From Sideroxyarcus sp. (GTDB lineage: Bacteria > Pseudomonadota > Gammaproteobacteria > Burkholderiales > Gallionellaceae): DNA of 64,000 nucleotides. The position numbers and the translations under genes were made by a program. Below, in pieces: positions 63,295 through 64,000 of the stretch. The stretch covers positions 1 through 64,000 of the forward strand of contig JAUSBR010000006.1 in NCBI GenBank assembly GCA_030651895.1. The letters run 5' to 3'. Each line of letters opens with the position of its first letter. Within the stretch, counting starts at the first letter, position 1. A model generated the notes under the pieces. It was not told the origin of the DNA. It did no database searches and saw only the letters and a list, made by a program, of their open reading frames with translations.

Positions 63295-64000
<706 letters not shown>

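Overview
The window is a high-GC chromosomal segment dominated by housekeeping genes. Gene content and order suggest a betaproteobacterium, possibly Gallionellaceae/Nitrosomonadales; this is an inference without database search. Recognisable blocks: hemC-hemD-hemX-hemY; ppc; an AlgR/AlgZ-like two-component pair next to argH; hemA-prfA-prmC; groES-groEL; bioA-dacB; ubiD; two tandem LpxL-like acyltransferases; an S-adenosylmethionine-cycle cluster (metK, SAH riboswitch, ahcY, small membrane protein, metF); cca-slt; dapF-DUF484-xerC; two tandem rhodaneses; and the rlpA-rodA-mrdA-mreD-mreC-mreB elongasome, with mreB cut by the window end. Two tRNAs are present: Phe-GAA and Arg-CCG. I found no CRISPR array, prophage or transposase. 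The most interesting signals are: (1) a SAH riboswitch whose pseudoknot strand overlaps a 9-bp hairpin that would bury the ahcY Shine-Dalgarno; (2) a perfect intrinsic terminator 7 nt upstream of the next start codon in the same cluster; (3) a CIRCE operator abutting an overlapping sigma70/sigma32-like promoter upstream of groES; (4) a three-gene secreted/signalling module (CHASE2 adenylate cyclase, NHL-FN3-transglutaminase-TPR protein, small secreted TPR-like protein); (5) extragenic palindromic repeats at 1-280 and 44144-44193; (6) short palindromes sharing CTATACCTT in three intergenic regions; (7) an AT-richer accessory patch at about 45.7-46.9 kb encoding an alkyltransferase-like small protein. 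Start codons were adjusted from the ORF track where an internal start is better supported.
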